A stretch of DNA of 64,000 nt from contig JAVLUZ010000257.1 in NCBI GenBank assembly GCA_036768485.1, positions 944,382-1,008,381 of the forward strand, given 5' to 3'. Under the pieces are notes generated by a model. It did no database searches, had not been told where the DNA came from, and saw only the letters and a program-made list of their open reading frames with translations. This stretch comes from Mermis nigrescens. Lineage: Eukaryota > Nematoda > Enoplea > Mermithida > Mermithidae. The position numbers and the translations under genes were made by a program. Positions 25,354 through 36,385 of the stretch are shown piece by piece (position 1 is the first letter of the stretch; each line of letters starts with the position of its first letter).

Positions 25354-25496
25354 ACGATGGCCGATTGACCAAAACGTCCGTTTCGTCGGACACTCAAACA
25401 ATGACTATAAAGGATGATCAAAGTTTCGACGGAGGTCGCCGGTCGTCTTGCGATGGTGCTACTGATCAGCAAAGACTTATTGCTTCCATTGATACA
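25354..25496 (+). CDS. Zinc-finger gene, exon 5 (linker, no finger)
   Basis: A 143-nt exon. Acceptor AAATTTAG ends at 25353; donor ACA|GTAATA at 25497. Two bases complete the phase-1 codon from exon 4, giving 47 further codons ending in phase 0, as exon 6 requires. The product is a hydrophilic linker (DDGRLTKTSVSSDTQ... to ...LIASIDT). Support is splice-phase consistency and exon-like base composition only; there is no domain. Confidence 0.65.
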
Positions 25497-26919
25497 GTAA
25501 TATCATTTGAATAAAATTTTTCAAATTTCGCTGCCGAAATTCAACAAAACCGACCCCCACCCCCACGCAAAAATACCGGTAAAATTAGCGAAAGCTGAAA
25601 CTTTTTAAAATTTTGATTTTTAATGTATGTAAAAATGTAAAGTCGATATTTATCGCAACAAAGCAATAATTTTTAATTTTGCCAGTCAAAGGCGGCCGAT
25701 TTCGGTTTACACTGAAATTAAGTAAATTTGCGATGTAAAGTGAAAAAATAAAACTCCATTACTTATTCGTACTATACGTTTAATTCTAACAATTAGCTTC
25801 TTTTCTTTATTAATCCTTGTCCCAATATTTCGTTTGCACTGATTTTAATGTAAAGCAGGATTCGACGGATTTAAAATTTTAGTGTAAACTCGTGAAAGTA
25901 TCATTTGATTACTTTTTACTCGTACGGTAAGTTTTATTATTACGCTAAGCATGTTTTTAAGTCCAAAGTATTTGTTTACACTAATTTCGATTTACGCCAA
26001 AATTCGACTTATTTAAAATGGTTGTGTAAAGTCAAAAGATTCAATTCGATTACTTACCGTACCTTACGTTAAATTCTAACAATTTGCTTTTTTAGTCAGA
26101 ATTTTTTGTTTACTCGGATTTTAATATCCATCAAAATTCGACAAATTTAAAATTGCAGTGTAAAGTGAAAAATAAAATTCAATTACTCGCTCGTGGGATA
26201 CTTTAACAATAAGCTGGGTTAAATTGAAACTAATCTGGTCCAAATTGTTTACACTCGTTTTTTCTTGGTAAACAATTAAAATTTAAAGTGGTTTAAACTG
26301 TCATATTGTGAACGATATTCTACTGTATAAGGGATAGTAAGGCGGTAATTCTTACCGCAATATAAAGATACGCACTTTAGCGAACTTGACTGATATCACT
26401 TCACTTAAAAATTGTTTACCTTTTACATTCTGAATTCCGCGCGTAATATTTTTAAAAAAATGTAAAGCTATGTGAATCAGAAACTTGTTAAATAATGAGT
26501 AAAAATGAGCCTTTTCATCCGTAAGCTATTCAATCGTGTACAAGATTTCAGTATTTTTTTTAATCAAAAAGTTTTAAACGTAAAAATTCACGGTCCGAAG
26601 GTGTAAAGAAACTAGAGAAACAGTTTTATGTTTAAAAAAGTTTAATTTAATTTAAGGAACAAACAGTTTAATGTAGCATATATAATATAAGTGTGATAGA
26701 GTGATATATACATATAATATAAGTGCGATGGAGTGACACATTCAAATCAATAAAGAGTTACGGCAACGCAATTTTCGAACAATAATATTCTTCTATTCTT
26801 ATCAATTTTTTTCTAAGCAGTGTAAAGCGTGTAAAATGAAAAACTTTTAAACAAATCGGCATTATATTGAAATTTTTGGATTTAAATGCCCGATTTCGAA
26901 CTTCCGTATATGGCTTCAG
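25497..26919. other. Intron 5, AT-rich with diffuse repeats
   Basis: No gene. It contains loosely repeated phrases (TTTACACT, GTGTAAAGTGAAAA, TTCGATTACTTA) roughly every 100-150 bp from 25700 to 26200, suggesting an old, degraded tandem repeat. Confidence 0.4.
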
Positions 26920-27127
26920 CTCGCGAAGATCAAAATTGATCCGGATTCTTATTGCGACATTTGCAAAAAGGAATTTTGCAGCAAATATTTTTTGCGCACT
27001 CATAAATTGAACATACACGGCATAGCAGTGAACGAAACTACGTCATCGGCCGAGTTCATAGGTCAAAGCTTAGTCAATTCTACCAAAGATCAATTTAATA
27101 CGTCGATGCAACCGAATTCCTTCGATC
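26920..27127 (+). CDS. Zinc-finger gene, exon 6 (1 finger)
   Basis: The acceptor GGCTTCAG ends at 26919 and the exon is in phase 0 (LAKIKIDPDSY). One finger (CDICKKEFCSKYFLRTHK...) closely resembles those of exons 1, 3 and 7, then a Ser/Thr/Asn linker. The donor is GATC|GTAAGC at 27128, phase 1, matching exon 7. The open frame through to 27204 runs into intron. Confidence 0.85.
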
Positions 27128-27623
27128 GTAAGCGCCTTTTTTGTCTTACTGTAATCAGTGATGACGTATTAATTACGATGAGATCACATATGATAAAAGT
27201 GTAAACTAGACTTGCGTAGGAGTGGAGATCAATATAGAACGTATTTTGATTTTTTTAAATTTTTTCCTTGTATTTTTCTATCTATTTTTTAGTGTTCTCT
27301 TCCTTTACATCGTATCTGCCTTACTTTTTGAATCAAAAAAAATTTGACATTCCACGAGGCCCTCCACGAAAAACGATTCTAAACGCACTTTATATTATTT
27401 TTGAGCTGTCTTCGGCACGATGATTATTTCTTCGGGATAAAATGCATCGCAAAACACTGGTGTTGGCCCTCAATTTCCGGATTTGTTGTTTCCAAAGAGT
27501 ATTTTCAAGAAAAATCTAAACTCAAACGTGGCTCTGAATAGTGTTTAATCAGAAGTTTTTGACGATTTTTTTTGGAAATCACGATTTCTGGGGAGGGTAA
27601 CAAAGAAATTTTGCGGTGGAAGG

Positions 27624-27851
27624 CATACGTGGGCAGCAAGGAAATTCTGGGGGTGCAAGATTTTTTGAAGGTCAAAAAATGGCCTTAAAAATGGTGGTAT
27701 GGCGAAAAAAACACCATTTTTCGACGTTTCTCATCAAGCACTATCCATTGGCTTCAAAAGATAAATTTTAAAAATTGAATTCTGGGGGGGTATTTTGATT
27801 TCTGGGGGGTGCATACTCCCTCCAAACCCACCCTCCCCACGCCCAGGTGTG
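27624..27851 (+). mobile_element. hAT-like MITE family A, complete
   Basis: A 228-bp copy with exact duplication GTGGAAGG (27616-27623 and 27852-27859), in intron 6. Confidence 0.92.
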
Positions 27852-28986
27852 GTGGAAGGGCATACGTGATCTTGGGGATATCACCCCCTCCCACGAGAAA
27901 TTTTTTCAGCCCGCCTCTAGAATTCGCGATTTTCCGAAAAATTCATTGAAAAGGTGTTGCTTAGAGCCTTTTTAGCGACCTTTTGCCACAAAAGCGTCAA
28001 ATTTTTAGCGCGCCGCGCCTTTATACTCATTTTTTGAAATTTTTTTGCATCTACTAAAGCGCTAGAAAGAAAGAGTATCCTAAAAAGTATTTCTAACGTG
28101 GACTCGTGGTTTTTTAAGCCGAAAAATGAACTTTTAGAACTTTCGGGGCTGACCCCCCCCGGAATTCCTATGGTGTACTTGTTTGCCTCCATTTCTTCCG
28201 AAGAAATTTAATCTAGGTGTAACACAACGTTTGGGGTCTCCTCACCCAAAATTGTTCGTCCCCCGTCGCTTAAGGTCTGAAAATTATTGTTCCCTCCCCG
28301 ATTTTTGGTGAAAACATGCGTTTTTAGCCATTTTTAGGTGTTATCTTGCCATTTTTGGTCAAAAATTCGAGGCCATTCATCTCACTCCTCCTATAAATGA
28401 CCGGGGAACCCCCGCACAAAATTTTAGAGCCGTTACATGTATGGTAGTAAGGGACAAGCACAGCATGAGAAATTCTGGTGGTGAACGCTCGAAATGGTTT
28501 TTGGGCTCCGAAATGGTGGAAACGCGTCAACAAGCGTTTTCTGGGGTTCCTGATCACGCTCTGTCTTTCTAGAGCATAAAAACAAAAAATTTCGACAAAT
28601 TGGATAACATTCAGTCAAAGGGTATCGGTAAAATCCGGAACCAGGACCAGGACCAGGACAAAATGGGTAAAATCCGGACAATCAATCGGGATCAGGACCA
28701 GGACCGGGCTCAGGACAAATGGGTAAAATCCGGACAAACAATCAGGACAATGAAAAGATCAGGACAATGTATTAGATATGTAGGGTCGGACTGGCCAGGA
28801 CCAGACAAATTTGGTAAAATCCGGACAATCAATCAGGACAATGAAAAGATCAGGACAATGTATAAGATATGTAGGGTCGGACTAGCCAGCAGGCACGTAG
28901 CTGTGGGGGGACTGGGGGGTCCGGACCCCCCAAAATTCAGAAAAAAACCCGGAAAAATAGGACTTTTTACACGTTATTTTGTGTGT

Positions 28987-29150
28987 CCCAGTGGCACTTG
29001 TGAACCTCAGTGGCGCTTATGGACATTGGTGGCGGTTGTAAACCCCAGTGGCGCTTGTGAACCCCGGTGGCACTTGTGAAGCTTGGTGGCGCTCATGGAC
29101 CTTGGTGGCGGTTGTGAACCCCAGTGGCGCTTGTGAACCCCCATCAGGCC
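28987..29150 (+). repeat. Minisatellite, CAGTGGCGCTTGTGAACCC units
   Basis: About seven tandem units of roughly 21-23 bp in the loop of the foldback element, alternating CAGTGGCGCTTGTGAAC, GGTGGCGCTCATGGAC and GGTGGCGGTTGTAAAC variants. The ORFs across it are a by-product of the period. Confidence 0.75.
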
Positions 29151-29246
29151 CCCATTTGGGCACCCTCGCCTAGTTCTGGAACTACCCCACTCCAATTGTC
29201 CTGATTAATTGTCCGGATTTTACCCATTTTGTCTGGTCCTGGCTAG

Positions 29247-29409
29247 CAGGCACGTAGCTGGCCCTCCTATTTTGGGGGGACCAACACCAATTTTGGGGGG
29301 TCCAAGCCAAAAATAGCACAAAATAACGTGTAAAAAGTCCTATTTTTCCGGTTTTTTCTGAATTTTGGGGGGTCCGGACCCCCCTAGTCCCCCCACAGCT
29401 ACGTGCCTG
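29247..29409. mobile_element. hAT-like MITE family D, complete
   Basis: A 163-bp element with CAGGCACGTAGCTG inverted ends and exact duplication CTGGCTAG (29239-29246 and 29410-29417), inside the foldback element. Part of it is mirrored in the left arm at 28890-28983. Confidence 0.88.
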
Positions 29410-29860
29410 CTGGCTAGTCCGACCCTACATATCTAATACATTGTCCTGATCTTTTCATTGTCCTGATTGATTGTCCGGATTTTACCCAATTTGTCTGGTC
29501 CTCTGGCCAGTCCGACCCTACATATCTAATACATTGTCCAGATCATTTCATTGTCCTGATTGTTTGTCCGGATTTTACCCATTTGTCCTGAGTCCGGTCC
29601 TGGTCCTGGTCCTGATTGATTGTCCGGATTTTACCCATTTTGTCCTGGTCCTGGTTCCGGATTTTACCTTTTCCCTTCAGTCAAATAATGATTATATGGC
29701 GGGAATTGCCCAGAATTTGACGCTTTTGAGGAAATGCTAAAAACGACTAACTCGGCACCTTTTCTACGAATTTTTCGGAAACTTTGGAAAAACGGCGAAT
29801 TCTTGAATTGAACCCCCACAACAAGCGCCTTCCCCAAGATCATTTATGGTAGGTTATGAC

Positions 29861-30252
29861 CATACATGCACAGCATGGGAATTCAGGGGGTGACAACCTA
29901 AAGTGCCTTTTTTGGGCCCAAAAATGGCCGGTACGCGTTAAAAAACATCGTTTTTTGGCGTTTCTGACGATACTCTATCCTTCTATAGCATAAAATCATG
30001 AAAAAAATTTCGAAAAAAGTCGAATAACGCTTAAAGCATGAATATATGGCGCGAAGCGCCGAAAATTCGGCGATTTTGAGCAAATAGATAGCCAAAAACC
30101 CTTAAAAAAGACATTTTTTCTACCAATTTTCAGGTAAGTTTAGGAAACTTTTGAAAAATCGCCAATTCTGGGAGGGGTGAAAATTTTTTGCGGGGTTGAA
30201 AAATGATTCTGCGGGGGGGGTGAAACCCCCAAAACCCCCAAGATCATGTATG
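29861..30252. mobile_element. hAT-like element, CATACATGCACAGCATG family
   Basis: A 392-bp element from CATACATGCACAGCATGG to CAAGATCATGTATG with exact duplication GTTATGAC (29853-29860 and 30253-30260). It contains a GGCGCGAAGCGCC palindrome at about 30050. Degraded relatives occur near 7728-8100, 28430, and 40467-40812. Confidence 0.85.
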
Positions 30253-30330
30253 GTTATGACTTATTTTACTTCATTTATTTACTCGCCCGAAAAATGGCCC
30301 ACCCAATTTAGAGCCCATGTTCGATTATAG

Positions 30331-30667
30331 TTTCGTCGTCGACGGCAAAAGTCGCGACGACGACGACGACGACGTCGGATCATGTCGCGACGCCGGCGTA
30401 CAAGGCGAACGGATCGGTCGCGTCGCCGGGCGTCGCTGCGACGACGTCGTTCGCGGCAGCGGCGACGAAAGCGACGGCGACTACGCCGTCGACGCCGTCG
30501 TCGAGCGGCCGAAATTTTTGCGACATCTGCAACAAAGAATTGTGCAATAAGTATTTTTTGCGGACGCACATGCTCAAAATGCACGGCGTCGTCATCGACG
30601 AGAACAAAATCGTCATCGGCAGCATCAATTCGTTCGACGAACGACCCAGCGTCGCCGCTTTGTTTCG
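30331..30667 (+). CDS. Zinc-finger gene, exon 7 (1 finger)
   Basis: The acceptor CGATTATAG ends at 30330. Two bases complete the phase-1 codon from exon 6. It encodes a Thr/Ala/Ser-rich stretch of about 60 residues, then one finger (CDICNKELCNKYFLRTHM...) and a tail ending near ERPSVAALF. The donor is TTCG|GTGAAT at 30668, leaving two bases (phase 2), which fits exon 8. The last part of the exon and the donor are the first unit of a tandem repeat that continues into the intron. Arg-rich ORFs on both strands here are shadows. Confidence 0.85.
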
Positions 30668-31450
30668 GTGAATTTAAATAAAAATATATTTAGTAAAATA
30701 AAAATTCGATTATTTGGCAAAAAAATTTTTAACATAAAAAATAAATATTTTTGGAGCATTATTCGTTCGACGAACGAACCAGCGTCGCCGCCATAGGTGG
30801 GCAGCACCGAAATTCTGGGGGAGGGTGCAAAAATTTTCAAAGGTCAAAAAATGGTCTTAAAAGTGGTCGTATGGCGAAAAAAACACCATTTTTCGACGTT
30901 TCTCATCGAGCACTATCCAATGGCATCAAAAAATCGATGAGAAAGCAGAAAAATTTCAAAATTTGAATTCTGGGGGGGGGGTATTTCAACTTCTGGGGGA
31001 GGTGCATACCCCCCAAACCTCCCACGCCCATGTGTGGTCGCTGGCATCAAAACATCGCTGAAAAAGCAAAAAAAATTTCAAAATTTGAATTCTGGGGGGT
31101 ATTTCAACTTCTGGGGGAGGTGGATACCCCCCCCCAAACCCCCACGCCCATGTGTGGTCGCCGCTTTGTTTCGGTAGATTTAAAAAAATTTTAGTAAAAT
31201 AAAAAAATTTAGTAAAGTTTAATTTTTAAAAATAGTGTAAACTCAATAGCAATTTGATTATTTAGCTTATTGAGTGTTCGACGAATGATACGGCCGCTTT
31301 GTTTCAGTGAATTTTAGAAAAATATATCAAAAGTAGAAATTTTAATAGATTTAATTTAAGGAATAGTGTAATTTTGATAACAATTCGATTATTTAATTTA
31401 TTTTTGGTGAATTATTCATCCGACGAACGACTTAGCGTCGTCGTTTTGTT
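30631..31450 (+). repeat. About 135-bp tandem repeat spanning an exon-intron junction
   Basis: Units start near 30631, 30764, 31275 and 31417, each with a CGTTCGACGAACGA...CCAGCGTCGCCGCTTTGTTTCGGTGAA-like core followed by AT-rich sequence. The second unit is interrupted by the family A MITE at 30792-31156; removing it gives spacings of about 133, 138 and 142 bp. The first unit is coding and includes the donor of exon 7. Confidence 0.8.
30792..31156 (+). mobile_element. hAT-like MITE family A with internal duplication
   Basis: A 365-bp copy with exact duplication GTCGCCGC (30784-30791 and 31157-31164). Its 3' half (GGCATCAAAA... to ...CCCATGTGTG) is present twice, ending at about 31036 and at 31156. 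Confidence 0.92.
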
Positions 31451-31711
31451 TAAATGAATTTTAAAAATTTTTAGTAAAACGTAACTTTTAAAAAGTTTAG
31501 CTTAAATTCTAATAACAAATTTAATTATTATTTAATTTTAATAATTCGATGGATCGATGAATTTAATCGGAAATTTGATGAAATTTAATTTTGAAATACT
31601 AAATTTCTTTAATTTAATTCAATTCAATTCCGGCGAAATCTATTGAGTCTGTGAATGAATTTAATCCAATTTAATTCGATTGAATTAGCTTTGAATCACT
31701 AGACACATTAC

Positions 31712-31886
31712 CAGGGGCGGATTCAGAGTGGGGGGCGGCCGCCCCCCCCCATTGGCCCAAAATAGTGCGCAAAATTGAGGATTTTTGAGCGATTTTCGGA
31801 TTAAAAGGGCTAATTTTTCCGCCCAAGTCAGGGTTTCGCCTACCCTTGGAGGTACCCCCCTTAGGAAAATCCTGGATCCGCCACTG
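31712..31886 (+). mobile_element. hAT-like MITE family C, complete
   Basis: A 175-bp element with ends CAGGGGCGGATTCAG and GGATCCGCCACTG. Exact duplication CACATTAC (31704-31711 and 31887-31894). Confidence 0.93.
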
Positions 31887-31929
31887 CACATTACGTTTGG
31901 TATTTTATGTCCGTGTTTACGCTTGTACA

Positions 31930-32104
31930 CAGTGGCGGATCCTGGATTTTCCTAAGGGGAGGGGCGGTACCTCTAAGGGGGGCGGAACTCTGACTTGGGC
32001 GGAAAAATTAGCCATTTTAACCCAAAAATCGCTCAAAAAGCCTTAACTTTGCGCATTATTCAGGGCCAATGGGGAGCGGCTGCCCTCCCCTAAATCCGCC
32101 CCTG
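31930..32104 (-). mobile_element. hAT-like MITE family C, complete
   Basis: A 175-bp reverse copy with duplication CTTGTACA (31922-31929) and CTTGTAGA (32105-32112), one mismatch. It lies 43 bp from the previous copy in opposite orientation. Confidence 0.92.
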
Positions 32105-33492
32105 CTTGTAGATTTTGATTTTAGCCTCGTAATCGTATTTCCTAATACGTTTTATTACACAATAACGGCATTTTTGAATTATTTCTGCAGAAATTTAAAA
32201 TTCGAAAATTTGAACGGCATTTTTGAATTATTTCTACAGAAATTTAAAAAAATGTTTTTTTTATTTTTTATTCTTTTAAATAATTTCTGTTGTCAGATCA
32301 CGATGGAAAAATATGAAACGGTAAGAAGCGGACGTATTTCTTTTCCCTTTTTGGTGCAATTGTGGTTTTAGTCATGCATGGGCTTGGCCTGGGATTCTTC
32401 GATGGTTTTGACCCCACACTTGCGTCCGGAGGACCTCAGAATCAAATGGAACCCCAAAATTTTGGTTACTACTATCCATGTGTGGTTTTCGTGCAAAAGA
32501 AAATTATTTTTCTGCAATAATTTTTTAATAAAATAATTGAAATATTGTTTTTTATTTTTGAATTTATTTTTAACGAGTTTTTGTTTTTTCGTGTATTTTT
32601 TGTCTTTTGGCGGTCGAAATATGTTCGATTGTGTTAACTCCATCCTAGTTTTCGACAACAATTGCTAATTTTTCCGTTGTCTAGGTGTCTTTTGTAGTCT
32701 GTTTTGTCGATTTTTTTACTTTAAATTATCCGGTAAAAAGTCGTATAACATAACGTACAAAAAATAAAGAAATGAAATTAAAAAAATAAATGCACGGGCT
32801 GATATTATTTGCGCAAAAAAATAATTTGGGGAATAGCCGCCCGTTTTGGGGCTAAAAAAAGTTTAACCGACTTCGATTTTTTTCTATTTTCTAGTATTTT
32901 CGCGACTTTTCGTGCCAAAAATCATCAAGCATAACTTCGATTATTCGATTCACGCTTTTCCTTTCTAGGGATCTGTGGAACTTTGCTCGTGCCTTTTGTA
33001 GGATCTCTGGGGTCCAAAACGTTTTAAAGGTCAAAAAGGCCAAAAAAAATTAATGAATGGAGCAGAAACGCCATTTTTTGGACGATTTTCATCTAAATTG
33101 GCGTAAAAAATTACAAAAAATGGAATAAAATTTTAAAATATAGTTCTTTGGGCCTTTATAACTTGGTCTAATTCAAAAATGATTCCGAAATATCTTCCCG
33201 CTTTAATCTTGTATCCTTTTCTTCTATTCTTATTCGTAACTTTTTTGCGGTGATATATCCGAAATCGATCTCTTTGTCATTTTCCGACTGGTCAAAAAAA
33301 TTTTAGTATGGCAAAATTTAAGAAACTTCAATTAAATCTAACGAAACATGGTCAAAAATGTTCAATTTAGTTAAACGGCACTTTCGAGCTAATAAGTTTT
33401 AAAAGCTTCTCGAACAGCACAATGTCCGCAGTTTAAAAAAATTGAAGTTTTACGATAGATAAGCAGTAATTCAAACGGGGTGGGGAGGTTAG

Positions 33493-33672
33493 CAAGGGCG
33501 GATTTAGGGGGGGGCGGCCGCCCCCCCCATTGGCCCAAAATAGTACGCAAAATTAAGCGATTTTTAGCGATTTTCGTCTTAAAACGGCTAATTTTTCCGC
33601 CCAAGTCAGGGTTCCGCCCCCCCCCTTAGGGGTACCGCCTCCCCCCTTAGAAAAATCCTAGATCCGCCACTG
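33493..33672 (+). mobile_element. hAT-like MITE family C, complete
   Basis: A 180-bp copy with exact duplication GAGGTTAG (33485-33492 and 33673-33680). Confidence 0.93.
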
Positions 33673-33899
33673 GAGGTTAGTGATGTTATTGGTTTTCCGT
33701 TAACCTTGGGGATGGAACATGGAAAATTCTCTCATAAACATCACGCGAAAAATGAAAATCGCAAATTTCTACAAAATTTTCGAAAGTGACCATAAACTGC
33801 GGATTAACATTGTTTTTGCGCTGTTTTAACATTTTATTCAATTTTTGAGGTCAGCTCGGCTCAAAACATTCTCTGGCTGGCTCCCGAACGGGCCATGGT

Positions 33900-34125
33900 C
33901 ATACCTGAACGTCTAGGGTTTGGGGAGTATGCACCCCCTCCGGAATTCAAAATACCCCCCTCCAGAATTCAATTTCCGATAACTTTTTTTTTCGCAATTT
34001 TTTGATGCCAATGGATAGTGCTCGATGAGATACGTTGAAAAATGGTATTTTTTTCGCCATACCACCATTTTTAAGGCCTTTGAAAAATCTTGCAGCCCCC
34101 AGAATTTTGGTGCCGCCCACATATG
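33900..34125 (-). mobile_element. hAT-like MITE family A, complete
   Basis: A 226-bp reverse copy. Duplication GCCATGGT (33892-33899) and GCCATGAT (34126-34133), one mismatch. It lies 150 bp upstream of exon 8. Confidence 0.88.
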
Positions 34126-34276
34126 GCCATGATGAGCATATATGATTAGTCGGTTAGTCAATAAGTCTTATATAAAATGGTGGTTTACTAGTTTCTAATA
34201 ATTTGATGGTTTTAATAATTTTTTGTCAATAAATCCGGCCTCGATTAAATTTTAATACCGTACGAATGCGTTAAAG

Positions 34277-34469
34277 GTGCGGTGTATGCGACAAAGAGCT
34301 GGCTAGCAAGCAGCAGCTCAAAATACATATCCAAATCGTGCATCCTGGTAGCATTGTACAATATTCGAGTGCCAGGCCCTATCGGACCAACCCGTCTTAT
34401 TTGACACCGCCTCCGGGCGCTAATACGAAAGATTTGAATTGCACCGATCGGCCGGAGGACGTGAAATCG
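34277..34469 (+). CDS. Zinc-finger gene, exon 8 (1 finger, short exon)
   Basis: The acceptor TTAAAG ends at 34276. The first base completes the phase-2 codon from exon 7. The exon encodes a finger CGVCDKELASKQQ... with C-x2-C-x12-H-x4-H spacing, then a Pro-rich tail (YLTPPPGANTK) ending at VKS. The donor is TCG|GTAAAT at 34470, phase 0, fitting exon 9. Recognised by zinc-binding spacing, CpG-rich composition and phase agreement on both sides. Confidence 0.82.
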
Positions 34470-34691
34470 GTAAATATTACCTTCTAATTTCGAATTTTAG
34501 ACTTAATTTAAAATTTTAAGTAATTGAAGTTTTTTATGCCACTCGCAAACAATGAAGGACGATCGTAGCCCAACTCCTGGACAAGAATTATTTCACTTCA
34601 TTTCGACTTAAAAATAGACGAATTCCTAATTTTTTCCGCATATCCGACTATCCTAATTTTCTGACTTCTAAATGTTTGTGACTGGTTCATA

Positions 34692-35173
34692 TCTGAAGAA
34701 AGAGTGTTTTTGGCCTATTGGCAGTCACATGTAATAATAATAATGCTTTATTCAAACCCGGAGGTACAATACAATGTTAAGAATAATACGCAACGTTTCG
34801 ACAGTTTAACCTACCGTCGTCGTCAGGCTCTTACAGAATATAAGAAAGTTGTGCACACCAGAAATTGAACCTTAGCAGCTAAGTATCATTTTGTTTCTAA
34901 AGTCTGCAGGTTTACCAAGCGGGCCAGTGAAGGCCCGGTGAAGCTCATTCGGTAAACCCGCAGACTTTAGAAACAAAATGATACTTAGCTGCTAAGTTCA
35001 ATTCTGGTGTCCACAACTTTCTTTTATTCTGTAAGAGCCTGACGACGACGGTAGGTATAACTGTCGAAACGTTGCGTATTATTCTTAACATTGTATTGTA
35101 CCTACGGGTTTGCATAAAGCATTATTATTATTATATGTGACTGCCAATAGGCCAAAAATACACTTTCTTCAGA
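34692..35173. mobile_element. 482-bp palindromic (foldback) MITE, TA target
   Basis: The two halves (34692-34926 and 34936-35173) are near-perfect inverted copies around a short GC-rich centre (GCGGGCC...GGCCCGG). The ends are TATCTGAAGAAAG / CTTTCTTCAGATA, consistent with a TA target duplication (34690-34691 and 35174-35175). Each arm carries CTGACGACGACGGTAGGT...ACTGTCGAAACG, a motif resembling the catalytic core of hammerhead ribozymes found in Penelope-like elements. No protein. Confidence 0.8.
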
Positions 35174-35801
35174 TATCCTAATTTTAGTTCAAAAATGAAA
35201 GTTAAATTAACGCTGATTCAAACAAACATTGTTTGCCCTTAATATTTTTAATATTTTATCATATATTGGTTGCATGCATATAATACTTGTTGTTGACACA
35301 GTTGCATTACTTGATAAATGACGCAAAATAAGCATTGAACGTGCGGCAAAACCGGTTGATTGGAGGATTCGCTCTGAAATTCTCAGACGCTAAGCGTGCG
35401 TAACCCCTAAAACGGCCCGGGCCTTGAGGAAAACATGAAAAATTATAAGATAAAAATAATCGTAAACAGAGAAAATGATAAAAATAATGAAAGATGCCCT
35501 AATGATTTATTTCTTCTACGAAATTCGAGAGTCATTAAGCGCATGTTTTGAATAATTAAAAGAAATCGTATTGTTTAATTTAATTAAAAGTCCCCGCCTA
35601 GGCTCCCAAAAACCTTCATCGTACGCTCCGACGACGCATTAATTGGAAAAGTCATAATTTTCTGCCGGAAACTTATGTTACTCTTATTTTTCTCAGCTCG
35701 ACTTCACTTTTAGTTTTCATCAAAACGCGAAAGTCAGTTTCTTGTGAACTTTTGTTGTACTGATCGAATGTTTTACGATTCATTATCTTATCTCTCCGTA
35801 A

Positions 35802-36385
35802 CTGGCGTGGATTTAAGGGGGGCGGGGGGGGCCGCCCTTCCATTGGCCAAAAATATTTGGCGAGATAAAGAATGGATATGCAATTTGCAATGATTTTTGG
35901 CCGTCAGTGACCATAATTTCTCAAATTTTTTCCGGCGCTACGCGCCGGATGATATCTATTAATGACATTTATTAACTTTCTTGGCGACCTGGAAGCATTT
36001 TCTGTTCTATTTTTGCATAGTTTTCTTCTATTTTCATTTGAAAATTTCGATGTTTCGCATCAAATGCCATAAAAACAAGAAATCAAGCAGTAAATCATGC
36101 TTCTAGACGTCTAACCACCTTAATTTCACAAATTTTCCGGCGCTACGCGCCAGATTTTTGTAAAAGTCAAAGAAATATAATGATTTTTCCCATAAAATTG
36201 TCGAAAATTTTAAAACTTCATGGAAAAATATTGCGTCAAAAGTGATTTTATGTGAAAGCATACACTGTAAAACACCTAAAACACGCTATTTCGCGCGTTA
36301 AGGGCAAATTTTCGGACCTATTTTTGACACTTTTTGGAAAAGTTGGGATACCGCCCCCCTTAGGAAGATCCTAGATTCGCCACTG
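35802..36385 (+). mobile_element. hAT-like family C, long version
   Basis: A 584-bp relative of the 175-190 bp family C MITEs with exact duplication CTCCGTAA (35794-35801 and 36386-36393). The extra middle contains two GGCGCTACGCGCC palindromes (about 35933 and 36139). It may be closer to the parent element from which the short copies were deleted. Confidence 0.88.

Larger units (their letters stand above)
28618..29675. mobile_element. Foldback hAT-like element with long inverted arms
   Basis: A 1,058-bp element with exact duplication TTCAGTCA (28610-28617 and 29676-29683). The two arms, 28618-28983 and about 29312-29675, are inverted copies of about 365 bp. They are made of GGACCAGGACC runs, repeated GGTAAAATCCGGAC and AATGTATTAGATATGTAGG blocks, and an inner family D portion. 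The loop holds a minisatellite at 28987-29150. No coding capacity. Confidence 0.85.

Noticed and set aside
28600..29079. 159-codon ORF
   Set aside because: Runs through GGACCAGGAC repeats and a minisatellite of a foldback element; period-driven open frame.
30279..30681. Arg-rich ORFs in other frames over exon 7
   Set aside because: Shadows of GAC/GCG-rich coding sequence. The finger frame has splice sites with matching phases.
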